From JAXDBV01 sp034678415 (GTDB lineage Bacteria; Bacteroidota; Bacteroidia; Bacteroidales; VadinHA17): DNA of 9,706 bases. The position numbers were made by a program, and so were the translations under genes. The notes below the pieces were generated by a model. It ran no database searches, had not been told where the DNA came from, and worked only from the letters and a program-made list of their open reading frames with translations. The stretch covers positions 1 through 9,706 of the forward strand of contig JAXDBV010000234.1 in assembly GCA_034678415.1 (NCBI GenBank), read 5' to 3'. Below are positions 1 through 5,466 of the stretch, in pieces (within the stretch, counting starts at the first letter, position 1; every line of letters begins with the position of its first letter).

Positions 1-83
1 CCGTGTTAAGGAGAGCAGGATAATGAATTGTCTTTATGAACTTATGGCATATTGTATGAAGTATCCATATACCCAACCAGGAG

Positions 84-99
84 GTATCATTTATGATAC
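84..99. promoter_or_regulatory. Operator-like palindrome 1 upstream of hipB-like gene
   Basis: This is a perfect inverted repeat, GTATCAT-TT-ATGATAC. The 16-mer TATCATTTATGATACT at 85-100 recurs exactly at 208-223, just before the hipB-like start codon. E. coli HipB binds repeated palindromes of the form TATCC-N8-GGATA (established knowledge). The TATCA-N4-TGATA form here is similar in style, so binding by the neighbouring HipB-like repressor is a reasonable inference. This copy lies about 140 bp upstream of the start codon and would be a distal site. Confidence 0.6.
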
Positions 100-144
100 T
101 ATTATTGTTGTATGCGGTCAATTTCATGTCTGATTAAGTAAAAA

Positions 145-160
145 GTATCATAAAAGATTC
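145..160. promoter_or_regulatory. Operator-like palindrome 2, degenerate
   Basis: The left half-site GTATCAT is intact. The right half, AAGATTC, matches the expected ATGATAC at 5 of 7 positions, with a 2-base spacer as in the other two sites. Its centre lies 61 bp from site 1 and 62 bp from site 3, close to six helical turns in each direction. That regular spacing is the main reason to regard it as real. Confidence 0.4.
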
Positions 161-167
161 TATTTTT

Positions 168-199
168 ATTGTTTTTATACGAAATATGTATTAATTTTA
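168..199 (+). promoter_or_regulatory. Tentative Bacteroidetes-type promoter of the hip operon
   Basis: ATTG at 168-171 and TAATTTTA at 192-199 are separated by 20 bases. Each differs by one base from the Bacteroidetes consensus boxes TTTG and TAnnTTTG. The start of transcription would fall near 206, directly at the proximal operator at 208-221, as expected for an autorepressed operon. The region is so AT-rich that chance matches are likely. Confidence 0.3.
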
Positions 200-207
200 C
201 TAATAAA

Positions 208-221
208 TATCATTTATGATA
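208..221. promoter_or_regulatory. Operator-like palindrome 3, proximal to hipB-like gene
   Basis: This is a perfect inverted repeat, TATCAT-TT-ATGATA, part of a 16-mer (208-223) identical to the one at 85-100. It ends about 18 bp before the hipB-like start codon, where a bound repressor would block transcription initiation or early elongation. Repressor binding is inferred from position and symmetry. Confidence 0.6.
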
Positions 222-239
222 CTGTAACTATTTTTCGAA

Positions 240-431
240 ATGACAAACAATGAACTTATCGCTATAATTAAAGAAAGAAAAAATATTCTTGGTATTAACC
301 AGGAATATCTTGCGGAACTTTCTGAAGTTGGCATTGCCACACTGAAAAGGTTTGAAAGTGGGAAAGGGAATATTACCCTTAATAATCTACAGAAGATTGC
401 CGATGTATTAGGTCTTGAAATAAAACTATAA
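240..431 (+). CDS. hipB: HipB-like Xre-family antitoxin/repressor
   Basis: This encodes a 63-residue protein that is essentially one Xre/Cro-type helix-turn-helix domain. Residues 5-60 cover the five-helix fold, with the recognition region around residues 20-45 (QEYLAELSEVG, then TLKRFESGKG) and the family's closing pattern LQKIADVLGL. In Hip systems this protein binds operators upstream of its own gene and tethers the other partners. It is short for HipB (E. coli HipB has 88 residues) and lacks a long C-terminal tail. It is the first gene of a compact three-gene operon; the next gene starts 17 bases after its stop. The palindromes at 84-99, 145-160 and 208-221 are the likely binding sites. 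The fold is clear; the HipB name rests on gene context. Confidence 0.85.
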   Translation: MTNNELIAIIKERKNILGINQEYLAELSEVGIATLKRFESGKGNITLNNLQKIADVLGLEIKL

Positions 432-448
432 CTAAAAAAACCAGGTAA

Positions 449-772
449 ATGAGGCGCGCTGAAGTATACAGGAATGGCGTTCTGGCAGGTATATTAACCG
501 AAGCAGATAACCGCACTTTTGAATTCAGGTACGATTCCTCCTATTTCAATGACAACACAAAACCGGGACTCAGCCTGACATTACCGAAGAAGCAAATGGT
601 ATATACGGCAGACCATCTTTTCCCTTTTTTTTATAATATGCTTTCTGAAGGATCGAACAGGTCGGTGCAGCTCAGACAATTAAAAATTGATAAGAAAGAT
701 TTCTTTGGCTTATTAATGGCTACTGCTCAATATGACACCATAGGTGCAGTTACAGTTAAGCGAATAGTATAA
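449..772 (+). CDS. hipS: HipS-like HipA N-terminal domain protein
   Basis: This 107-residue protein corresponds to the N-terminal subdomain of HipA (Couple_hipA family) encoded as its own gene. Recognisable parts are the opening AEVYRNGVLAGIL, the central LSLTLPKKQMVY, the HLFPFFYNMLSEG segment (56-68) matching the FF-LLPEG region of the family, and the closing FGLLMATAQYDTIGAV. In E. coli O127 HipBST the equivalent protein, HipS, is the antitoxin: it binds HipT and inserts an aromatic side chain near the kinase active site (established knowledge). Tyr62 stands where I would align that tryptophan, from memory. The gene lies 17 bases after hipB and 11 bases before the kinase gene, so co-transcription is likely. 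The alternative, a full-length hipA broken by mutation, is less likely because both halves have proper starts and family-typical lengths. Confidence 0.8.
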   Translation: MRRAEVYRNGVLAGILTEADNRTFEFRYDSSYFNDNTKPGLSLTLPKKQMVYTADHLFPFFYNMLSEGSNRSVQLRQLKIDKKDFFGLLMATAQYDTIGAVTVKRIV

Positions 773-783
773 TTATTTTCAAA

Positions 784-1788
784 ATGGAAGTTAAAAATTG
801 TCCGGGGTTACTTTTAGAAGGTTTTTCCAGTTACAGTCCACTTTTTCTACGCAGGATGTTTGACGGGCATAAGGTTAGCATTATATTACCCTATAATGCC
901 CCGGAGACGGATGAGAATGATAGTAAGAAATTTTTACAAAACAGGAAAAGAATATCCATTTCGGGAATGCAGGAGAAGTATTCCATTTTGATGGAAAAGA
1001 AAAGTCTTCGGCTAACCGGTGAAAATGAACAGGGCACTTATATTCTTAAACCAAAACCCTATGGTTTGTACAAAACCCTGATGGCCCCTGCCAACGAACA
1101 CGTGACCATGCAAATTGCCAACCAGGTTTATAATATTCCTACAGCTGAGAATGGTCTGGTGTTTTTTAGTAACGAAGAAACTGCCTATATAACAAAACGA
1201 TTTGACGTAAACAGCGACGGGACAAAACTTGGCAAAGAAGATTCTGCCTCACTGGCCGGAAAAACCGAAGAAAATTCCGGCGAAAACTTCCGGTACGATT
1301 ATTCATACGAAGGTATTGCCGAACTGATAAAAGAATATGTAGGTGCCTGGAAAATTGAAATGGAGAAATTTTTCAATCTGGTTATATTCAATTTTTTGTT
1401 TTCCAATGGTGATGCTCATCTGAAAAATTTCTCCTTAATGGAAACAATGAATGGAGATTATGTTTTGAGTCCCGCATATGATCTTATGAATACCCGGATC
1501 CATGTTGAAGAAGAAGGCTTTTTTGCACTGAATGATTTGTTTAAGGAAGGGTATTGGTCTGATTGCAGAATTAAAAATCCTCAACATCATCCATGTCTTG
1601 AAGATTTCGTTGAATTCGGGAAAACAATTGGAATAAATGAATCAAGGGTAAATAAATTGCTTGTGCCATTTCTTAAAAAACAGGAAGAGGTGGAAAACCT
1701 CGTAAGAAGGTCATTTCTTGATGAAGAAACTAAAAAGCAGTATATGAGTCATTACGATGAGCGTTTAATTATGTTGAATTCTAGATAG
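784..1788 (+). CDS. hipT: HipT-like serine/threonine kinase toxin (HipA core)
   Basis: This 334-residue HipA-family kinase lacks the N-terminal subdomain, which the preceding gene supplies; E. coli HipT is almost the same length. Visible motifs are the Gly-rich/autophosphorylation loop with S58-I59-S60 in RISISGMQEKYS, a YILKP lysine strand (86-90, candidate ATP-binding Lys89), the catalytic loop N208-G-D210-A-H-L-K-N215, and the metal-binding motif SPAYD233LMNT. All key kinase residues are present, so the enzyme looks active. HipA phosphorylates glutamyl-tRNA synthetase and E. coli HipT phosphorylates tryptophanyl-tRNA synthetase, both halting translation (established knowledge); the substrate here is unknown. 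The SIS motif resembles the one whose autophosphorylation regulates HipT. Residues 145-168 form a low-complexity insertion. The kinase family is certain; the HipT-type assignment is strong but inferred from gene order. Confidence 0.85.
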   Translation: MEVKNCPGLLLEGFSSYSPLFLRRMFDGHKVSIILPYNAPETDENDSKKFLQNRKRISISGMQEKYSILMEKKSLRLTGENEQGTYILKPKPYGLYKTLMAPANEHVTMQIANQVYNIPTAENGLVFFSNEETAYITKRFDVNSDGTKLGKEDSASLAGKTEENSGENFRYDYSYEGIAELIKEYVGAWKIEMEKFFNLVIFNFLFSNGDAHLKNFSLMETMNGDYVLSPAYDLMNTRIHVEEEGFFALNDLFKEGYWSDCRIKNPQHHPCLEDFVEFGKTIGINESRVNKLLVPFLKKQEEVENLVRRSFLDEETKKQYMSHYDERLIMLNSR

Positions 1789-1953
1789 TAAATAGGCAAG
1801 GTTATTTAAACAACATTATTTCAAACGAAAAAATGGTTTAACGTCAGGCGTGTTCCCGCAAGCCGACCCGAATGCGTTTTCAGGTAATGTAATGTAACCC
1901 AAATATAGGACAGTGATTTAAGTTGATAAAATAAAACTTAAATTGTTGTCATT

Positions 1954-2271
1954 ATGGAAAGGAAAAGCAGAAGAAAATTCAGTGACGATTTCAAGGCAAA
2001 AGTTGTATTAGAAGCGTTAAAAGAGCAAAACACAGTTGAAGAGCTGGCTCGTAAATACGAGATCCATCCCAATCAGATCCACCACTGGAAGAAAGAGTTT
2101 TTAAACAATGCAGCATCTGTCTTCTCTTCCGGAGAGAGACAGGTGGAGGACAAAAAGCGGCAGGAAGAGATGTTAGAGAAGCTATACGCTCAAATCGGCA
2201 AGCAAAAGGTAGAAATACTGGTTGAAAAAAACTTCAATAAAGTCGCTAAAAGAAAGCCGGTTGATGATTGA
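1954..2271 (+). pseudogene. IS3-family transposase orfA, frameshifted at its end
   Basis: The open frame has 105 codons. It starts with the basic SRRKFSDDFKAKVVLEAL and continues with a helix-turn-helix (ELARKYEIHPNQIHHWKKEFL, about residues 29-50). A leucine-zipper-like stretch with LYAQIGKQKVEI (78-89) follows, typical of IS3 OrfA DNA-binding proteins. From residue 90 the sequence departs from the family. The expected WLKK appears in another frame starting at 2219, which indicates loss of about two bases near 2217-2218. The last 15 residues are therefore out of frame, and the normal programmed -1 shift into orfB is disturbed. The run of seven A at 2225-2231 could be the old slippery site. 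Confidence 0.75.
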
Positions 2272-2377
2272 AAGGAACATCGATAAAGGAATAGGCCGTC
2301 AATGTGAACTTCTGGTGATCCATCGCAGCGGGTTGTATTATGCGCCATTGTTTGAGAGTGAAGATAATTTGCATTAA
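2219..2377 (+). pseudogene. IS3-family transposase orfB, N-terminal fragment
   Basis: This frame reads WLKK, the displaced end of orfA, then SLKESRLMIER, GRQCELLVIHRSGLYYAPL and ESEDNLH before a TAA at 2375. The GRQCELL and RSGLYY segments are typical of the start of IS3-group OrfB, where RQC-LL and RS-YYY patterns are common. The RNase-H-like DDE domain that would follow is absent, so no active transposase is made. The stop is formed at the junction with the ssrA terminator sequence, which suggests the rest was lost by deletion. Confidence 0.65.
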
Positions 2378-2410
2378 AAAAGACCCTAACTAATTTAGTT
2401 AGAGTCTTTT
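2376..2410 (-). terminator. Intrinsic terminator of ssrA
   Basis: On the minus strand a stem of AAAAGACTCTAACTAA with its near-perfect complement (one G-U pair and essentially no loop beyond a few A/T bases) ends in a run of six T. It begins a few bases after the mature 3' end of tmRNA, as expected for the ssrA transcript. Confidence 0.8.
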
Positions 2411-2411
2411 G

Positions 2412-2805
2412 TGGAGCTGGGCGGAGTCGAACCGCCGTCCAGGCAAGAAACAATAACGTTTTCTACATGCTTAGTCCTGCTTGTTTGTCGGGACTGACCA
2501 GGCGCAGGTCAACCGAATCAATCCTTATCTCCTTTATTTTCACCGTCAGTCCGGAGCTTCCTGGCGGCTAACCCTGAATTGCGAGCGCCTCGTTCCCGGG
2601 TTGGATCAGGGTATTACCGCCCGCGAGACGTCTCGTCCCGGCACCTGGTGCCGGGATCAAGCCTTATCCTACTAAACTTCGGTTAGGCAGCGAGAGCGAA
2701 GTTGTTTTCGCCACTTATGGTTTGCCATCCTGCTTACGGACGTTATGGCGTGGTCCGGCATGCTTGCGATACCATTTACCTTGCTGTCAAAACCAGAACA
2801 GCCCC
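2412..2805 (-). ncRNA. ssrA: Transfer-messenger RNA (tmRNA)
   Basis: tmRNA rescues ribosomes stalled on broken mRNAs and adds a degradation tag. Read on the minus strand it opens with GGGGCTG (2805-2799), followed by the conserved GGTTTTGACAG. It closes with the T-arm GGTTCGACTCC and the acceptor strand CAGCTCC plus discriminator A at 2412. The tRNA-like ends pair as in other tmRNAs. CCA is not encoded: the genome continues CAA, so the CCA tail must be added enzymatically. The tag frame lies at 2712-2683 on the minus strand and reads GENNFALAA then TAA, with GGC as the resume codon; alanine from the charged tmRNA precedes it. Length is about 394 nt, usual for one-piece tmRNA. The terminator lies just downstream and a promoter candidate upstream. 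Confidence 0.97.
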
Positions 2806-2833
2806 TGAAACCGCAAAATTACAAAATCCGAGC

Positions 2834-2864
2834 CAAATATACCAGCACACCGCAAAATTTAAAA
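2834..2864 (-). promoter_or_regulatory. Candidate promoter of ssrA
   Basis: The minus strand carries TATATTTG at 2841-2834, an exact match to the Bacteroidetes -7 box TAnnTTTG. Nineteen bases further upstream is TTTT (2864-2861), one base off the -33 box TTTG. Transcription would start near 2828, leaving a short 5' leader before the mature end at 2805 that RNase P would remove. A second TAATTTTG at 2821-2814 lacks a -33 partner. Confidence 0.5.
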
Positions 2865-2973
2865 CCCCTGACCGGTTATATAACAGCTTCTTCATGGTTG
2901 TATTGTATTATTTTTGAAACAATTTACCGGCCGGCGATGCCGACCGGCATAATTGTAATCAACACAGTTCCAT

Positions 2974-4182
2974 ATGATTATAGGCTTGCTCAGGGAGACA
3001 AAGACTCCCCCCGACCGCAGGATCCCTTTCACACCCCGCCAGGCTTCGGGTATCATGAAGCTATTCCCAGGCGTGAAAGTCGTCGTGCAGAAAAGCAACA
3101 TAAGGGCCTTTACCGATGAGGAGTTTCGCGTACACAACATCGAACTGGCAGACGATATGTCGGGATGTGATATACTGATGGGTATAAAGGAAGTCAGCAT
3201 TCCCGCCCTCATCCCCGGTAAGACCTACCTGTTCTTCTCCCATACGGGGAAGAAACAGGCGCATAACAGGGATATGTTCCGGGAAATTGTCCGGAGAAAC
3301 ATCACGCTCATCGATTACGAATATCTTGCCGACAGGCAGGGCAACAGACTGGTGGCCTTTGGTCGCTGGGCCGGCATCGTCGGCGCATATAAAGGATTAC
3401 GAGCCTGGGGGTTGAGGTATCATCTCTACCATCTTAAACCGGCCGGCGAATGCTTCGACCTGGATGACCTCCTCGCCCAGCTGTCAAATATTCGCCTTCC
3501 GCCTGTGAAAATACTCATCACGGGCGGTGGCAGGGTGGCCCACGGGGCAATGGAGATCCTTGCGGCACTCAATGTCACCCGTGTTAACACCAATGATTAC
3601 CTGCACAGGGACTATAGCTATCCGGTGTACTGTCAGCTCAACCCCTCCGACTATGTAAGGAGAATGGACCGCGAGCCCTTCGCGCTGGATCATTTTTTTT
3701 CCCATCCCGAACAGTATACGTCGACCTTTCAGCGGTTTACCTCCTGCACTGACGTGTTCATGCCTTGTCATTACTGGGACCCCCGGGCTCCCCTCATGCT
3801 GACGGCCGACGACTACCGTGATCCCTCCTTCAGGATCAGGGTCATTGCCGATATCAGCTGCGACATCGGCGGGCCTATCGCCTCAACCTTGCGCCCCTCC
3901 ACCGGTGCCGATCCCTACTATGGATATCATCCCCTGACAGGCAAGGAAGACCTGCCCTTCAACGAAGGAGTGGTGACCGTGATGGCCGTGGATAACCTGC
4001 CGGCCAACCTGCCACGTGATGCCTCCGCCGACTTCGGTGAGAACCTTATCCGCAAGGTGTTGCCTTCCCTCCTCGGACAGGATACCGATGGCATCATCGA
4101 ACGCGCCACCATGGTAAGGAACGGTCAGCTCACCAGCCGCTTTGAATACCTGAGAGATTACCTGGAGGGGAATGATCAATAG
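2974..4182 (+). CDS. LYS1/alanine-dehydrogenase-like NAD(P)-dependent oxidoreductase
   Basis: The product has 402 residues and belongs to the AlaDH/PNT superfamily, most like the lysine-forming saccharopine dehydrogenase LYS1. The N-terminal substrate domain opens with GLLRETKTPPDRRIPFTP. It carries K72 in MGIKEV and H90 in FFSHTGKKQ, matching the catalytic Lys and His of yeast Lys1. AFGRWAGIVGA (128-138) follows. The Rossmann part has ITGGGRVAHGA (182-192) as dinucleotide loop, then IADISCDIGGPI (291-302) and AVDNLPANLPRDAS (338-351), close to the LYS1 VDNLP-LP pattern. A dehydrogenase reaction on an amino-acid-like substrate is well supported; the substrate is not. Bacteria rarely use LYS1-type lysine metabolism, so other amino or imino acids are possible. 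The gene stands alone, divergent from ssrA, with no partner in sight. Confidence 0.85.
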   Translation: MIIGLLRETKTPPDRRIPFTPRQASGIMKLFPGVKVVVQKSNIRAFTDEEFRVHNIELADDMSGCDILMGIKEVSIPALIPGKTYLFFSHTGKKQAHNRDMFREIVRRNITLIDYEYLADRQGNRLVAFGRWAGIVGAYKGLRAWGLRYHLYHLKPAGECFDLDDLLAQLSNIRLPPVKILITGGGRVAHGAMEILAALNVTRVNTNDYLHRDYSYPVYCQLNPSDYVRRMDREPFALDHFFSHPEQYTSTFQRFTSCTDVFMPCHYWDPRAPLMLTADDYRDPSFRIRVIADISCDIGGPIASTLRPSTGADPYYGYHPLTGKEDLPFNEGVVTVMAVDNLPANLPRDASADFGENLIRKVLPSLLGQDTDGIIERATMVRNGQLTSRFEYLRDYLEGNDQ

Positions 4183-4720
4183 TGGCCGGCCATCGCCCGC
4201 CAGTAGTCTCCAGTCCGCACTCCCGGCAGGTATTGGTATGGAGGTGACAGCAGTATGGATTGATGATAACTGACTCCAGGAAAACGTTCCGGGATGTTTG
4301 ATCATGAAGGAAAGCAACCTGACTGTATCAAGGTATTTCTTTTCCATCGAATGATATAACTCCCCGGTGATGCATTGAAATCTCACTGCAGATTCTGATC
4401 AGGCTTTGATTTCAATGTGCATCTCTTAAACTACCGGCAAAATGCCCGGGATAATTGCCATTTCAATATGCTTCTGCAATATCCGTTCGAACAGATAGGG
4501 GAGATTGCTGCAACCAATCAGCCTGTGCATACCTTTCTTCCGATGGGCAGTTATTTATAACCTCGTAAACTTTTATGCCTGGGTTGAATGCTTTTTGACT
4601 GAATGATGATTCTCAGAAATTCATCGTTCAGGCAATGCTAATCTTCGGATCAGCAAACATCGGGTATTTCAGACTGTGCATTGCAGGCCGTCTGCCGCCA
4701 TTAGTCTGCCACCAGCTGGT
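4183..4720. other. Gene-poor interval between dehydrogenase and rpe
   Basis: This 538-bp stretch has no intact gene. Its middle (4270-4624) holds the minus-strand fossil described separately. The flanks, 4183-4269 and 4625-4720, show only short inverted repeats such as GGCCGGCC near 4186 and no poly-T terminator that I can support for either neighbour. Confidence 0.6.
4270..4624 (-). pseudogene. Decayed four-helix-bundle (23S rRNA IVP-type) protein gene
   Basis: Read on the minus strand from ATG at 4624, the frame gives MNF, stop, SQKAFNPGIKVYEVINNCP, SEERYAQADWLQQSP, LSVRTDIAEAY, stop, NYPGHFAGSLRDAH. This tracks the four-helix-bundle family (TIGR02436 / 23S_rRNA_IVP), whose members have FPKEERYALTDQIRRSSRS, NIAEA-RKRRYP-HF and KLTDAD. 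After 4420 a different frame continues with CITGELYHSMEKKYLDTVRL and LSFMIKHPGTFSW, matching the family's GYI-EE-Y-EL--KYEE-G-ML--MI-NPEKF ending. In-frame stops at residues 4 and near 61, plus at least one frameshift or deletion around 4390-4430, show the gene is dead. Span, about 118 codons, equals the usual protein length. The function of living members is unclear. The family match is from memory. Confidence 0.7.
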
Positions 4721-5371
4721 TCAGGCTTCCTTCAGTTTCCTGATCATTTCCACCGGATCGTCAGCCGAAAACACGGTATTTCCCACCACAAACACATCCA
4801 CGCCTGCGTTGATCAGCGGCCGTATGTTTTTTAGATCCACCCCTCCGTCAATCTCAATCAGGGCTTTTGATCCCGTGTCGGTGATCAGCTGTTTCAGATC
4901 CCTGATCTTCTTATAGCTTCCCTCGATGAATGACTGTGCGCCGAATCCCGGGTTAACGGTCATGTTCAGGATCATGTCGGCATCGGGCAGGATGGTTTCA
5001 AGATGCCGGACAGGAGTATGCGGATTGATAGCCACCCCTGCCTTCATGCCCAGCGATTTGATCTGTTGCAACGTACGGTGCAGGTGACGGCACGCTTCAT
5101 AGTGAACCGTCAGGATATCGGCGCCCGATTCCCTGAATTCCTGCAGGTAACGGTCGGGATCCATGATCATCAGGTGCACATCCAGGGGCTTGAGGGAGGC
5201 TTTTTTAATCTGGCGGATGATATGAAATCCGATGGTGATGTTGGGCACATACATCCCATCCATGATATCGAGATGAATCCAGTCGGCCATGCTGTTGTTT
5301 ACCTTACCGATCTCTTTTCCCAGGTTCAGGAAATCGGCGGTGAGTATGGACGGAGCGATGAGATGCTTCAT
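4721..5371 (-). CDS. rpe: Ribulose-phosphate 3-epimerase
   Basis: This 216-residue TIM-barrel enzyme interconverts D-ribulose 5-phosphate and D-xylulose 5-phosphate in the non-oxidative pentose phosphate pathway in the cytoplasm. The signature residues are all present: S8 in IAPSILTADF, H33 and D35 in WIHLDIMDG, H66 in DVHLMI, the VNPGFGAQSF phosphate-side loop (139-148), catalytic D175 in EIDGGV, and the second phosphate loop VVGNTVF near residue 196. The length is normal and the start is the only sensible one. It lies downstream of rpoD on the same strand, but a strong terminator stands between them, so it probably has its own promoter. A weak -7-like TACATTTA lies at 5395-5388. Confidence 0.96.
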   Translation of the reverse strand: MKHLIAPSILTADFLNLGKEIGKVNNSMADWIHLDIMDGMYVPNITIGFHIIRQIKKASLKPLDVHLMIMDPDRYLQEFRESGADILTVHYEACRHLHRTLQQIKSLGMKAGVAINPHTPVRHLETILPDADMILNMTVNPGFGAQSFIEGSYKKIRDLKQLITDTGSKALIEIDGGVDLKNIRPLINAGVDVFVVGNTVFSADDPVEMIRKLKEA

Positions 5372-5407
5372 ATTGTGTTATTTGCCGTAAATGTACGCTT
5401 TTCATCA

Positions 5408-5445
5408 ATAAAAATAAAAAAAGAGAAAATGATGTTCATTTTCTC
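5408..5445 (-). terminator. Intrinsic terminator of rpoD
   Basis: On the minus strand a perfect 10-bp stem, GAGAAAATGA with TCATTTTCTC and the loop ACA, is followed by seven T and a further T-rich stretch. It lies 22 bases after the rpoD stop codon and before rpe, so it should separate the two transcription units. Confidence 0.85.
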
Positions 5446-5466
5446 CGGCGGGTGGGTGAGGGAAAC

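Larger units (their letters stand above)
1893..2377 (+). mobile_element. Truncated IS3-family insertion sequence remnant
   Basis: An IS3-type orfA and the first part of orfB are present, but everything after roughly 50 residues of orfB is missing, including the DDE catalytic domain and the right inverted repeat. The left end is probably near TGTAACCC at 1893, because IS3 ends usually begin with TG and orfA starts about 60 bases later; this boundary is a guess. A 9-bp inverted repeat (1916-1924 with 1935-1943) lies just ahead of orfA. The remnant stops where the ssrA terminator begins. It cannot move by itself. Confidence 0.75.

Noticed and set aside
449..1788. hipS and hipT as one hipA gene broken by a frameshift
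   Set aside because: Each half has its own start, a family-typical length and intact motifs, and the break falls at the domain border used in HipBST systems.
2190..2453. Open frame on the minus strand over the IS remnant and tmRNA 3' end
   Set aside because: It overlaps the tRNA-like end of ssrA and the IS frames and has no family features.
2481..3119. Several plus-strand open frames across ssrA and into the dehydrogenase gene
   Set aside because: They lie antisense to tmRNA or out of frame with a conserved enzyme, and their translations show no recognisable domain.
3883..4386. 167-codon minus-strand frame as a real gene
   Set aside because: Its first third is the surviving C-terminal part of the four-helix-bundle fossil, and the rest is antisense to the dehydrogenase gene; it is not one protein.
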